From NCBI GenBank assembly GCA_009781425.1, contig WQYC01000001.1, forward strand, positions 1 to 64,000: DNA of 64,000 nt. Direction: 5' to 3'. This DNA comes from Oscillospiraceae bacterium (GTDB lineage Bacteria; Bacillota; Clostridia; Oscillospirales; Ruminococcaceae). The notes below the pieces were generated by a model. That model worked only from the letters and a program-made list of their open reading frames with translations, had not been told where the DNA came from and searched no databases. The number at the start of each line of letters is the position of its first letter. The stretch's first letter is position 1. This document shows positions 1 through 7,722 of the stretch, piece after piece. The translations under genes were made by a program, and so were the position numbers.

Positions 1-275
1 ATATCGCCAAGATAGCCGTCAATTATATCCGTGATTTCAACTTCTCCTAAGTATTCGCCTGTATCCTTTAGTGTTACTGCCCATCCGGTTTCAGTTCTAT
101 GCCTAATCATTCCTTTAATAGAGGGTTCATCACGCGGCGGATGCCCCCCAACAAATTTCCTTACTTCATCGTCATTAAACATTTTCATCATATAGGGAAA
201 ATCATCATATTTTTTTCGCCTTAATACAAGCCGCTCTGTTTCTATTGCAGGTGCTTCATTTTTCGTCTTCGCCAT
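1..275 (-). CDS. GNAT-family N-acetyltransferase, 3' end cut by window edge
   Basis: The minus strand reads from an ATG at 273-275 through position 1 without a stop, so the C-terminal part lies outside the window. The visible protein has IETERLVLRRKKYDDFPYMM near its start, the beta1-alpha1 signature of RimJ/RimL-type GNAT acetyltransferases, followed by a stretch with GWAVTLKDTGEYLGEVEI that fits the central beta strands. A GGGAAC sequence about 10 bases upstream of the ATG can serve as ribosome site. The family transfers acetyl from acetyl-CoA to amines; the substrate cannot be told. It is too short for the acetyl-CoA pyrophosphate loop to be visible. The call rests on the N-terminal signature only. 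Confidence 0.7.
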   Translation of the reverse strand, partial: MAKTKNEAPAIETERLVLRRKKYDDFPYMMKMFNDDEVRKFVGGHPPRDEPSIKGMIRHRTETGWAVTLKDTGEYLGEVEITDIIDGYLGD

Positions 276-304
276 AATTTATTTTTGTTCCCTTTCAAAT
301 AAAC

Positions 305-331
305 GTACAGGCGGGCAGTGCCCGCCCGTAC
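305..331. repeat. GTAC-ended palindromic element between GNAT gene and xylA
   Basis: A nearly perfect 27-base palindrome with GC-rich arms (GGCGGGC and GCCCGCC around a short centre) sits in the 74-base gap after xylA. It ends in GTAC on both sides and resembles the other GTAGGG-ended palindromes in this window at 3136, 6656, 7686, 15730, 42031 and 44060. It could terminate or stabilise the xylA transcript, but no T-run follows the stem on the minus strand. Confidence 0.6.
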
Positions 332-349
332 ATAATTAAAACTTACAAA

Positions 350-1672
350 TTACAACGTAAACATAATATTATTCATGATGTCTTCAAGCATTTCCTGTCT
401 TGCGCTTGTAACAGAGCCGATAACCTCACCTTTTTCAAGTGCGTACTTTTCAAGTGCCGCGAGGTCAGCCTTGCCTGCGATAATATCCGCGCCGATTCCT
501 GCACCCCAGCTTGCGTAACGCTTCGCCACAAAGTCGTCAATTCTGCCATCTTGAATCATTTTGTCGGCAATGCGCAGTCCGAGTGCAAACGCGTCCATGC
601 CCGAAATATAGGAATAGAAAATGTCTTCCGGTTCAAACGAGCCGCGGCGTGCTTTTGAGTCGAAGTTTAAGCCTCCGTTGGTGAAGCCGCCCGCTTTGAG
701 CACTTCGTACATACAAAGCGTGGTGTCGTACACATTAGTCGGGAACTGGTCAGTATCCCAGCCGAGAAGCGTATCGCCTTGGTTAGCGTCGATTGAGCCG
801 AACATACCGTTGTCGCGTGCAACGCGGAGCTCGTGCTGGAAAGTGTGCATTGCGAGTGTCGCGTGGTTCGCTTCTATATTGAGCTTGAAATCTTTGTCAA
901 GCCCGTACTTGCGAAGGAAGCCGATTACTGTCGCGCTGTCGAAGTCGTACTGGTGCTTGGTGGGCTCCTTCGGCTTGGGTTCGACGTAGAAGTCGCCTGT
1001 GAAGCCGATTGAACGCCCGTAGTTGACAGCAAGGCGCATAAGGCGCGCAAGATTGTCAAGCTCTAAGCCCATGTTGGTGTTAAGTAAGGTTTCGTAGCCC
1101 TCACGTCCGCCCCAGAAAACATAGCCGTTACCGCCGAGCTTTACTGTGACCTCGAGTGCTTTTTTAATCTGCGCCGCTGCAAAAGCGAACACGTCCGCAG
1201 ACGGGCTTGTCCCCGCTCCGCTCATGTAACGCGGGTGCGAGAAGCAGTTAGCGGTTCCCCAAAGGCACTTCTTGCCTGTTTTCGCCTGCATTTCAACAAT
1301 CACGTCAACAGCCTTGTCTAAAGCCGCGTTGGACTCTGCGAGCGTAGCATAGTCGGGGGAAACGTCACGGTCGTGGAAGCAGAAGTAGTCAATGCCGAGC
1401 TTATCCATTATTTCAAAAGCCGCAAGAACCTTGTTCCTTGAACGCTCTTCGTCAGAAGACGCCGACCAGTTCTTATCTGTTGTGCCTGCGCCGAACATAT
1501 CTGCGCCCGCGCCGCACATGGTATGCCACCAGGAGAGCGCGAATTTCATGGTTTCACGCATGGTTTTGCCCGCGATAACCTCATCGGGGTTGTAAAATTT
1601 AAAAGCGAACGGGTTTTTTGAGGCTTTGCCTTCGTACTGGATTTTCGGTATGGAGCTGAAGAATTCACTCAT
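350..1672 (-). CDS. xylA: Xylose isomerase
   Basis: Converts D-xylose to D-xylulose in the cytoplasm, the first step of isomerase-type xylose catabolism. The 440-residue length and N-terminal extension fit the class II enzymes. The protein has the active-site FHDRD stretch (catalytic His about residue 100), the [10 protein letters not shown] motif, and [16 protein letters not shown] around the metal-binding glutamate near residue 231. The start is an ATG preceded by a GAGGAAGGA purine stretch that is itself partly in a hairpin. No xylulokinase or transporter gene is adjacent, so the gene appears to stand alone behind its own promoter and structured leader. A GH43 glycosidase at 15861-16856 is a plausible functional partner. 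Confidence 0.97.
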   Translation of the reverse strand: MSEFFSSIPKIQYEGKASKNPFAFKFYNPDEVIAGKTMRETMKFALSWWHTMCGAGADMFGAGTTDKNWSASSDEERSRNKVLAAFEIMDKLGIDYFCFHDRDVSPDYATLAESNAALDKAVDVIVEMQAKTGKKCLWGTANCFSHPRYMSGAGTSPSADVFAFAAAQIKKALEVTVKLGGNGYVFWGGREGYETLLNTNMGLELDNLARLMRLAVNYGRSIGFTGDFYVEPKPKEPTKHQYDFDSATVIGFLRKYGLDKDFKLNIEANHATLAMHTFQHELRVARDNGMFGSIDANQGDTLLGWDTDQFPTNVYDTTLCMYEVLKAGGFTNGGLNFDSKARRGSFEPEDIFYSYISGMDAFALGLRIADKMIQDGRIDDFVAKRYASWGAGIGADIIAGKADLAALEKYALEKGEVIGSVTSARQEMLEDIMNNIMFTL

Positions 1673-1687
1673 GATTAAAAAATTCCT

Positions 1688-1769
1688 TCCTCACAAGAGG
1701 AGGTTTACACCGAATAGATTTTTGAGGTGTAAACCGACGGGTTTGAAAAAATCTTCGATTTTTTCAAAC
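1688..1769 (-). promoter_or_regulatory. xylA 5' leader with three hairpins
   Basis: Between promoter and start codon, the minus-strand transcript can form three successive hairpins. The first (1741-1769) has perfect 13-base arms starting GTTTGAAAAAATC around GAA. The second (1702-1735) has 10-base arms GGTTTACACC and GGTGTAAACC. The third (1688-1701) has TCCTC paired with GAGGA around TTGT and overlaps the Shine-Dalgarno sequence. None of these matches a riboswitch class known to me. The first palindrome could also be a DNA operator. Function is inferred only from position. Confidence 0.55.
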
Positions 1770-1800
1770 GAACCTCTCGTTATTTTAATGTAATATTATA

Positions 1801-1829
1801 ATTGTATAATATTTCCGCGCAAATGTCAA
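1801..1829 (-). promoter_or_regulatory. Sigma-A-type promoter of xylA
   Basis: On the minus strand TTGACA (1824-1829) is followed after 17 bases by TACAAT (1801-1806), a near-consensus housekeeping promoter facing xylA. It leaves an untranslated leader of roughly 120 bases. Confidence 0.8.
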
Positions 1830-1847
1830 GAGGGCGAAAATAAATAT

Positions 1848-3308
1848 TTAAAATCTCCACATACTCTGCAACCATGATTCACCATCATCATAAACTATTT
1901 CATAACACATTCCCTTTTGCCATGCGCCTTCAAAAATCGCCGCGCCACCACGGTTTAAATCGTCAGCGGTTCTAAAAACTCTGATGCTGTCTACGTTTTC
2001 GTAACCCATTATGCTTTCGATTAATTCCTCAACAGTTTCTGCTCGGTCAGCTGCACTCATCAACTTATTCACGAATTGTTTCTCGTATGCAGTAATCGAG
2101 ACGGTTGAATCCTCGTCAAAAATCATCAGCGGCGCAAGGTCAATCCACTCACAGTCACAGCCGGGGTCATCGGCTTGCGGAGACTCTGTGATTTCGTCAC
2201 GGCAGCCCATGTAAGTTAAGAAACAGTTATTAACATCAATTTCAACCGATGTATTGAGCGTGTAAATAGAAATGCGCCTGTCGTAATCATCAAATACACC
2301 GAATCCGTCATGACAAGCAAACGTCGAAATGAATGTACCGGTAGAATCCCACCACTGCGTCGAAGTATCAACAAGCTGATAATTTTTAACAATATCAGCG
2401 ACCGTTGCAGGCAGTTCAATCCCAACGAATATTTCATCAGCAGGAACCTGCATATATCCGTATGTGTTCTCAGTAAACGGAAACAGTTCATCAAATAGCG
2501 CGGTGTTTATGTAAGGCTTGGCGGTTTCGGTTTCACCGAAGCCGATAATCCCCCAATAATCGCCGACTCTCGCGAAGGCTGTGTTTTTGCTGATTAACAA
2601 TAATTCTTCAAATTCAAACGGTACGATTATATCTCCGCTTTTGTTTATAATTCCGTGCATATTTTCAGAGTCAACAAGTGCTACTGCGCCGTAAACAGCT
2701 CTGCCCCACCCTCCGTCAGTGTAAATGAAATCGGTGACAAAATTATTCCCGACTGCCGCCGCAACTCCGTGAAATGCTCCTTCGTGACGATAAATATTAC
2801 CTGCCGAGTCAGGAAGCTTTGTTGAATCAACACGGATAATAACCTTTATTGTATCTGCTTCATCAGGAAAATGAACTTCAAATTCATTCATAGGCAGCCA
2901 ACCCTCAGAGCCGCCTAAATCAAAGAATTTAGTTATAATATCTAACTTTTCGTCATACAGCCACTTCAATCTGCCGCCGCTGTGAGTTCCGCAGTATTCA
3001 GCCGTCGGCAATCCCGTTTTTTCATCTACGCCCTTTCCGTCACCTGTGTTAAATACATCATGCCCGCCGCAGTAATAAAGCCAGTCATACTCAAGCGCAG
3101 GCTCTACAAGCCATGTGAAGCTGTGCTCGTCAGACGGGACGCTGAGGACAGCGTCCCCTACGTCCGGCTGTTCGATTTCAACGACTTGGAAATCGTCCGC
3201 TGTCGGGCGCGGGTCGAAGACCTCTTCGGCTTCGGGCTCGCTTCCGCAGGCGGTGAAGCTTAGCACGAGCGATAAAATAAGTACTAAAGCTAAAAATTTA
3301 TTTTTCAT
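1848..3308 (-). CDS. Lipoprotein with WG/KWG-like repeats
   Basis: A 486-residue exported protein with a type II signal: MKNKFLALVLILSLVLSFTACGSE ends in a clear lipobox (FTAC), so it should be lipidated and anchored outside the membrane. The upstream in-frame ATGs lack a ribosome site; the chosen ATG follows GGAGG at 7 bases. Around residues 220-270 the text NMHGIINKSGDIIVPFEFEE followed by GDYWGIIGFGETE resembles WG-repeat modules seen in surface proteins. No enzymatic motif was found. Residues about 50-63 (PDVGDAVLSVPSDEH) are encoded by a 26-base palindrome shared with another lipoprotein and thrS. The gene is monocistronic with its own promoter. Function unknown. Confidence 0.75.
   Translation of the reverse strand: MKNKFLALVLILSLVLSFTACGSEPEAEEVFDPRPTADDFQVVEIEQPDVGDAVLSVPSDEHSFTWLVEPALEYDWLYYCGGHDVFNTGDGKGVDEKTGLPTAEYCGTHSGGRLKWLYDEKLDIITKFFDLGGSEGWLPMNEFEVHFPDEADTIKVIIRVDSTKLPDSAGNIYRHEGAFHGVAAAVGNNFVTDFIYTDGGWGRAVYGAVALVDSENMHGIINKSGDIIVPFEFEELLLISKNTAFARVGDYWGIIGFGETETAKPYINTALFDELFPFTENTYGYMQVPADEIFVGIELPATVADIVKNYQLVDTSTQWWDSTGTFISTFACHDGFGVFDDYDRRISIYTLNTSVEIDVNNCFLTYMGCRDEITESPQADDPGCDCEWIDLAPLMIFDEDSTVSITAYEKQFVNKLMSAADRAETVEELIESIMGYENVDSIRVFRTADDLNRGGAAIFEGAWQKGMCYEIVYDDGESWLQSMWRF
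3136..3161. repeat. 26-bp in-frame palindromic element, copy 1 (lipoprotein gene)
   Basis: The plus strand reads GGGACGCTG, loop AGGA, CAGCGTCCC, then CTAC: a perfect 9-bp stem. In the gene's sense it begins GTAGGGG and is read as V-G-D-A-V-L-S-V-P. Copies in the same orientation and frame lie at 6656-6681 in thrS and 15730-15755 in the other lipoprotein gene. Confidence 0.8.
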
Positions 3309-3335
3309 ATGTACCTCCGAAATTTTCATGATACT

Positions 3336-3365
3336 ATTATAACACACGAAAAGCACGAAAGTCAA
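3336..3365 (-). promoter_or_regulatory. Sigma-A-type promoter of the WG-repeat lipoprotein
   Basis: On the minus strand TTGACT (3360-3365) and TATAAT (3336-3341) are separated by 18 bases, about 25 bases upstream of the chosen ATG at 3308. Confidence 0.75.
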
Positions 3366-3434
3366 ATTATTACCCTACACAAAAACATTCCCGCAGGCAT
3401 ACAATAGCTTCAAGGAATGAAAGAAGGTGATTAG

Positions 3435-3635
3435 GTGGCTTTGATTGTCTTAAAATCAATGACGGAAGCCGGAAAAGCGAGGTATCACCTCGAAAAGTTC
3501 AAAATAAACGCAATAGTTGAAAAGCTGACGCTCCCCGGCGGCGGCTGCGGTTACGGCGTGCGGGTAAAAGAAGACCCTGACAAGGTTTGCAGGCAGTTAA
3601 GTTTAGTAAACATAGAATGTGTTGAAATTAGATAG
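3435..3635 (+). CDS. DUF3343 family putative sulfur/selenium carrier-like protein
   Basis: A 66-residue protein starting with GTG, preceded by AGAAGGTGA. It has the compact alpha/beta pattern of DUF3343 and the conserved PGGGCGYGVRV segment with a central cysteine. This is typical of small proteins encoded beside cysteine desulfurase-like enzymes and proposed as Se/S carriers. It is followed after 14 bases by such an enzyme on the same strand, supporting a shared role in persulfide or selenide handling. The carrier role is inferred from family context; no selenium genes such as selD are in the window. Confidence 0.75.
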   Translation: MALIVLKSMTEAGKARYHLEKFKINAIVEKLTLPGGGCGYGVRVKEDPDKVCRQLSLVNIECVEIR

Positions 3636-3649
3636 GAGAAATTTCTAAA

Positions 3650-4801
3650 ATGGTTTATCTTGACAACGCCGCGACTACATACCCCAAGCCCATACCCGTT
3701 ATCGCATCAATGTCGCGCGCAATGGTTAATTACGGCGGTAATCCCGGCAGAGCCGGACACAAGCTTTCAATGGAAACGGCGCAAGCTGTTTTCACTTCGC
3801 GGCTTAAATGCGCCGAGTTCTTCGGTGCGGAGCCTGAAAATGTAATCTTTACACTGAACTGCACACACGCGCTCAACCTTGCAATCAAAGGTATAATCAG
3901 CCCCGGCGCGCACCTTATAACCTCGGACATAGAGCATAACGCGGTGATTCGCCCTGTTCACGCCGCCGCAAAGGAGAACGGTAATTCCTATTCAATCGCG
4001 CGGACAACAAATAACGAGGACGAGACAGTGCGCAATTTTGAAAAGCTGATTAACGCCCGCACAAAGGCAATTGTCTGTACTTCTGCAAGTAACGTGACAG
4101 GGAAGATTCTGCCGCTGAAAAGACTCGCAGAGGTGTGCAAAAAGCACAAAATCTGCTTCATTATTGACGCGGCGCAGGGTGCAGGTGTGATTCCGATGAA
4201 GCTTTCGGACGGAATAAATATTATTTGTACGGCGGGGCATAAGGGGCTTTACGGCCCCATGGGCACAGGTCTGATGATTACCGACGGCAAGTTCCGTCTG
4301 CGTACAATTATCGAGGGCGGAACAGGTAGCTTCAGCAAGGAAATCGAACAGCCCGAAGTCCTTCCTGACCGCTTTGAAAGCGGAACTATCAACACCTGCG
4401 GCGCGATTGCGCTCGGCGCGGGAATCGACTTCGTAAACGAAAAAACAATTGACCGAATCTACAGGCACGAGCATAGTCTCTGCGAGCTTTTTTACAACGA
4501 GATGAAGCTGAACAACAAAAAAGTTAAGGTCTACACAGATACATATGAGCATAACCGCGTTCCGCTTGTACCTTTTAATATAGGGAGCATGGATTCTACA
4601 GAGGCTGCGGCTCTGCTGTCAAAGCAAGGCTTTTATCTGCGCGGCGGGTTTCAATGTGCGTACATGGCGCATAAGAAAATGGGTACGCAGGAGGTCGGCG
4701 CAGTGCGGTTCGCGCCGTCGGCGTTCACAAACAGGCATGATGTCATGATGTTTATTAAAGCCGTGAACAGAATCAGTACAAAAAACACCAAAGCCCTGTA
4801 A
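3650..4801 (+). CDS. Cysteine desulfurase family aminotransferase (class V)
   Basis: A 383-residue PLP enzyme. It begins MVYLDNAATTYPKP, the class V opening motif, has the PLP lysine in TAGHKGLYGP (about residue 198), and the catalytic-loop cysteine in RGGFQCAYMAHK (about residue 336). The architecture matches the cysteine desulfurase subfamily that often accompanies DUF3343. It would release sulfur from cysteine as an enzyme-bound persulfide in the cytoplasm, probably passing it to the upstream small protein. No IscU or SufU scaffold lies nearby, so Fe-S assembly is not the obvious role. It starts at ATG after AGGAGAAAT. The stop codon lies in the 5' arm of a terminator hairpin. Confidence 0.88.
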   Translation: MVYLDNAATTYPKPIPVIASMSRAMVNYGGNPGRAGHKLSMETAQAVFTSRLKCAEFFGAEPENVIFTLNCTHALNLAIKGIISPGAHLITSDIEHNAVIRPVHAAAKENGNSYSIARTTNNEDETVRNFEKLINARTKAIVCTSASNVTGKILPLKRLAEVCKKHKICFIIDAAQGAGVIPMKLSDGINIICTAGHKGLYGPMGTGLMITDGKFRLRTIIEGGTGSFSKEIEQPEVLPDRFESGTINTCGAIALGAGIDFVNEKTIDRIYRHEHSLCELFYNEMKLNNKKVKVYTDTYEHNRVPLVPFNIGSMDSTEAAALLSKQGFYLRGGFQCAYMAHKKMGTQEVGAVRFAPSAFTNRHDVMMFIKAVNRISTKNTKAL

Positions 4802-4822
4802 ACTTGCATTTACAGGGCTTTT
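4790..4822. terminator. Bidirectional intrinsic terminator
   Basis: Thirteen-base arms AAAGCCCTGTAAA and TTTACAGGGCTTT surround a 6-base loop, with a T-run following on the plus strand and GGTGTTTTTT following on the minus strand. It ends the cysteine desulfurase gene from the left and the tRNA-Ser transcript from the right, and includes the desulfurase stop codon. Confidence 0.85.
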
Positions 4823-4823
4823 A

Positions 4824-4911
4824 CGGAGAAGGTGGGATTCGAACCCACGTGCCGTTTCACCGGCAACTCGATTTCGAGTCGAGCTCGTTATGACCACTTC
4901 GATACTTCTCC
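4824..4911 (-). tRNA. tRNA-Ser(CGA)
   Basis: On the minus strand the acceptor stem GGAGAAG pairs with CTTCTCC, followed by discriminator G and no encoded CCA. The anticodon stem CTCGA/TCGAG encloses CTCGAAA, giving anticodon CGA for UCG codons. A long variable arm (GCCG-GTGAAA-CGGC type) and a GTTCGAATC T-loop confirm a class II serine tRNA. It is a single-gene unit with its own promoter and terminator. Confidence 0.95.
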
Positions 4912-4925
4912 AAATCACAAAGACA

Positions 4926-4954
4926 AGTATAACATAAAAAAAATCTTTTGTCAA
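4926..4954 (-). promoter_or_regulatory. Promoter of tRNA-Ser
   Basis: On the minus strand TTGACA (4949-4954), 17 bases, then TATACT (4926-4931). The start point would lie a few bases before the mature tRNA 5' end. Confidence 0.85.
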
Positions 4955-4959
4955 CAAGA

Positions 4960-4987
4960 AAACCGCCTTTTGAAAAGACGGTTTTTG
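4960..4987 (-). terminator. Intrinsic terminator after the yjfB-like gene
   Basis: On the minus strand ACCGTCTTTTCAAAAGGCGGT forms a stem with one mismatch followed by TTTTC, about 15 bases downstream of the stop at 4999. Confidence 0.65.
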
Positions 4988-4998
4988 TTTTTTAAAAT

Positions 4999-5208
4999 TT
5001 ACGCTCTTATGTCCATAAGTCCGCCGATTTCGGTCACGCCTGCGGGAGGAGGAAGCATATCCGCCATAGAATTAATCACTGAAGCCGCCGCCATTGTGTT
5101 GGCATCCATGACCTTCTTGAGCATTTTTATCGACATTAAGCCGTCGCCGTTGTTAATCGACGCCATCGAACCTAAACTAAGAATCGCCGAATTAAACCCT
5201 GCGTCCAT
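4999..5208 (-). CDS. YjfB family putative motility protein
   Basis: A 69-residue protein with a central MSIKMLKKVMDANTMAAASVI helix, a proline-rich LPPPAG segment and a C-terminal GGLMDIRA ending. This pattern matches the small YjfB family, annotated as putative motility proteins and found mainly in flagellated Firmicutes. It starts at an ATG behind GGAGGAAAT, directly downstream of thrS with a 12-base gap, so it is probably co-transcribed with thrS. No flagellar structural gene is in the window. The biochemical role of the family is unknown. Confidence 0.65.
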   Translation of the reverse strand: MDAGFNSAILSLGSMASINNGDGLMSIKMLKKVMDANTMAAASVINSMADMLPPPAGVTEIGGLMDIRA

Positions 5209-5220
5209 AATAATTTCCTC

Positions 5221-6996
5221 CTAAATAATTTTGTCGGTTATTTCAAGCCTCAGCTTCTCGCAAAGCGCGTCTATAGACATTGCACCCAAATCAGCTTCTT
5301 TGCGTGAGCGAACCGAAATCTGCCCGGTTTCAACCTCGTTGTCGCCGATAACAAGCATATAAGGGATTTTCTGCAGCTGCGCTTCTCTGATTTTAAAGCC
5401 TACTTTTTCACTTCTACTATCTATATCGGCACGAATTGCATTTTTCTTTAGCGTTTTCACCAAACTTTCACAAAACTCGTTGTGGCGGTCGGCAATCGGA
5501 AGAATCCGCACCTGCTCCGGAGCAAGCCAAAGCGGGAACGCACCTGCGTATTTCTCTATTAACAGAGCTAACGTCCGTTCATAGCAGCCGATAGATGAAC
5601 GATGTATTATAATCGGGAATTTCTTTTCGCCGTCGCTGTCAACGTAAACCATGCCGAAACGCTCAGCAAGCTGAAAGTCAATTTGAATAGTAATCAGCGT
5701 GTCTTCCTTGCCGAAGACGTTTTTAATCTGAATATCAAGCTTGGGGCCGTAGAACGCCGCTTCGCCGTCAGCTTCGTAATATTTTATGCCTGTTTTGTCG
5801 AGAATCTCCCGCATAAAGTCCTGCGTCTTTTCCCACATTTCGGGGTCACCGATGTATTTTTCGCGGTTGTTGCTGTCCCACTTCGAGAAGCGGAAGCTCG
5901 TGTCTTCCTCTAAGCTGAGCGTTTGCAACATGAAGCGCGCTAAATCAAGCGCGTCTAAGAATTCCTTCTCGACCTGCTCGGGAGTGCAAACGATATGCCC
6001 CTCTGAAAGCGTGAACTGACGAAGCCGAATAAGCCCGTGCATTTCGCCGCTTGATTCGTTGCGGAACAGCGTTGCTGTTTCGTTGTAGCGAATCGGCAAA
6101 TCGCGGTAGGAGCGTGCGCGGTTCAGATACGATTGAAACTGAAACGGACAGGTCATAGGGCGAAGCGCGAAGACTTCTTTGTCTTTCTCCTCGTCGCCCA
6201 TGACGAACATTCCATCTTTATAGTGTTGCCAGTGTCCTGAAATCTTGTATAAATCCGACTTCGCGAAGGATGGCGTCTTCGTGAGGACGTAGCCTCTCGC
6301 CTGCTCTTCATCTTCAACAAAGCGTTGCAGAATTTGCAATATTCTTGCACCTTTTGGCATAAGGACAGGAAGCCCTTGCCCGATATGCTCGGAGGTTGTA
6401 AACAGCTCTAACTCGCGCCCAAGCTTGTTGTGGTCGCGCTTACGCGCTTCTTCCATAGCCGTTAAGTGCTCCTCTAACTGCGCCGCTTTCGGGAACGCCG
6501 TTCCGTAAATTCTGCACAGCATTTTATTTTTCTCGCTCCCGCGCCAATACGCACCCGTAGAACTCAACAGCTTGAACGCCTTTACTTTGCTTGTGTAATT
6601 AATGTGCGGGCCCGCGCAGAGGTCAGTGAATTCGCCTTGTTTAAAAAACGTAAGCGGGGCGTCGAGGACGTCGCCCCCTACAAGCTCGTTTATCAGTTCG
6701 ATTTTATAAGGCTCGTCCTTAAACAGCGTCAAAGCCTCGTCAAAAGGAAGCGTGTAATGCTCTAATTTGAGATTTTCTTTGACGATTTTTTTCATTTCGA
6801 CTTCGATTTTTTCCAGGTCTTCTTGTGTGAAAGGTTTTTCAACGTCGAAGTCGTAATAGAAGCCGTCGTCAATTGCGGGACCTATTGCAAGCTTGGCTTC
6901 GGGGTAAAGCCTTTTCACCGCCTGCGCCAAGATATGCGCGGCAGTGTGACGAAATGCTTTTAAACCGTTTTCGTCTTCAATATTAACAATAATCAT
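5221..6996 (-). CDS. thrS: Threonine--tRNA ligase lacking the N-terminal TGS domain
   Basis: Charges tRNA-Thr in the cytoplasm. The chosen ATG follows GGAAAGAAG; a further upstream ATG would add 13 basic residues without a ribosome site. At 591 residues it is about 50 shorter than Escherichia coli ThrRS: it opens directly with the editing domain (FRHTAAHILAQ, residues 15-25) and has no TGS module. Editing-domain motif CAGPH is near residue 127. The core has the zinc ligands Cys283 (MTCPFQF), His334 (SEGHIVC) and the later IIHRSS histidine, motif 2 RNESSGEMHG, and a C-terminal anticodon-binding domain. Residues about 106-114 (VGGDVLDAP) are encoded by a palindromic repeat, apparently adding residues in a loop of the editing domain. 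Confidence 0.95.
   Translation of the reverse strand: MIIVNIEDENGLKAFRHTAAHILAQAVKRLYPEAKLAIGPAIDDGFYYDFDVEKPFTQEDLEKIEVEMKKIVKENLKLEHYTLPFDEALTLFKDEPYKIELINELVGGDVLDAPLTFFKQGEFTDLCAGPHINYTSKVKAFKLLSSTGAYWRGSEKNKMLCRIYGTAFPKAAQLEEHLTAMEEARKRDHNKLGRELELFTTSEHIGQGLPVLMPKGARILQILQRFVEDEEQARGYVLTKTPSFAKSDLYKISGHWQHYKDGMFVMGDEEKDKEVFALRPMTCPFQFQSYLNRARSYRDLPIRYNETATLFRNESSGEMHGLIRLRQFTLSEGHIVCTPEQVEKEFLDALDLARFMLQTLSLEEDTSFRFSKWDSNNREKYIGDPEMWEKTQDFMREILDKTGIKYYEADGEAAFYGPKLDIQIKNVFGKEDTLITIQIDFQLAERFGMVYVDSDGEKKFPIIIHRSSIGCYERTLALLIEKYAGAFPLWLAPEQVRILPIADRHNEFCESLVKTLKKNAIRADIDSRSEKVGFKIREAQLQKIPYMLVIGDNEVETGQISVRSRKEADLGAMSIDALCEKLRLEITDKII
6656..6681. repeat. 26-bp in-frame palindromic element, copy 2 (thrS)
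   Basis: The plus strand reads GGGGCGTCG, loop AGGA, CGTCGCCCC, then CTAC; the stem has 8 of 9 pairs. The sense strand starts GTAGGGG and is read as V-G-G-D-V-L-D-A-P. Orientation, frame and loop are the same as at 3136 and 15730. Confidence 0.7.
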
Positions 6997-7048
6997 AGTT
7001 TTTCTTCTTTCCTTTTTCTTTATAGTATAGTGCAAATCTATTTTTATT

Positions 7049-7663
7049 CTATTCTTGCCACTTCAAAAGCAGCGTAGTCAGCTTCTCCGTCAGTGCCGAG
7101 TAATAAAGCGGGAACATCGCGTCCATACAGCCGAGCAGGAACATATTCCTGTTGTTGATGATGGAAAGCTCCTTCCCTCTCGTGTAAATCCAGCGTCTGA
7201 ACCACTCGCCGTCGAAAGCAGGCTCGGGCTGACGGTTTCGTGCAATTTTGAGCATTGTTTTCAAATCTTCTTCAATGATTTCGCCGTAGTTCTCCGCTCC
7301 GCGCTTAACCGCGAGCGCGTAGAGGTCTTTGATGTGCGTTTCCTTCAGCGGGCAGAATTCCATAGAACGCCGCAGAAAAGGAAGCCGCAGTATGAACATA
7401 TAATGAATCATAGACTTCACGCGCTTGAACTCGTCGGACGCCATTTCACCGATTTTCGAGTCGTTAATTAAAATTCCGAGGTTGTCAAGAATGTCGGGAT
7501 TCGTGACGTCGGACAGCGCGACCTTGAAAATATCCTTGCAATTAATGTTATAAAAATCGCTCTCCGAAATCACATAAATATATTTCATCGTGTTGAAAAG
7601 CGACTGCGCTGTGTTTTCAATTATTTCGGTAAGAATAGTACGTTCCTTAAACTCAAAATCCAT
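7049..7663 (-). CDS. Uncharacterised 204-residue protein
   Basis: I do not recognise this protein. It is soluble, without signal peptide or membrane segment, and predicted mostly helical, opening MDFEFKERTILTEIIENTAQ. It contains isolated cysteines but no metal or nucleotide motif. It starts at ATG after AGGAGACAT and its stop lies about 50 bases before the thrS start, so it is probably transcribed with thrS. The c-di-GMP phosphodiesterase gene lies directly upstream, separated by a palindromic repeat. Codon use looks like its neighbours. Confidence 0.8.
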   Translation of the reverse strand: MDFEFKERTILTEIIENTAQSLFNTMKYIYVISESDFYNINCKDIFKVALSDVTNPDILDNLGILINDSKIGEMASDEFKRVKSMIHYMFILRLPFLRRSMEFCPLKETHIKDLYALAVKRGAENYGEIIEEDLKTMLKIARNRQPEPAFDGEWFRRWIYTRGKELSIINNRNMFLLGCMDAMFPLYYSALTEKLTTLLLKWQE

Positions 7664-7685
7664 ATTTTTATGTCTCCTAAATATA

Positions 7686-7713
7686 GTAGGGAACGCATTA
7701 ATGCGTTCCCTGC
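7686..7713. repeat. GTAGGGAACGCAT palindromic element
   Basis: GGGAACGCATT and AATGCGTTCCC form a perfect 22-base palindrome bounded by GTA on the left and TGC on the right. It lies between the EAL gene stop and the ribosome site of the next gene. A near-identical half occurs in the compound element at 44060-44116. Confidence 0.8.
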
Positions 7714-7722
7714 GGTCATTTG

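Noticed and set aside
3992-4552. 186-residue open frame opposite the cysteine desulfurase
   Set aside because: It lies fully within a well-supported gene on the other strand and has no ribosome site or recognisable domain.
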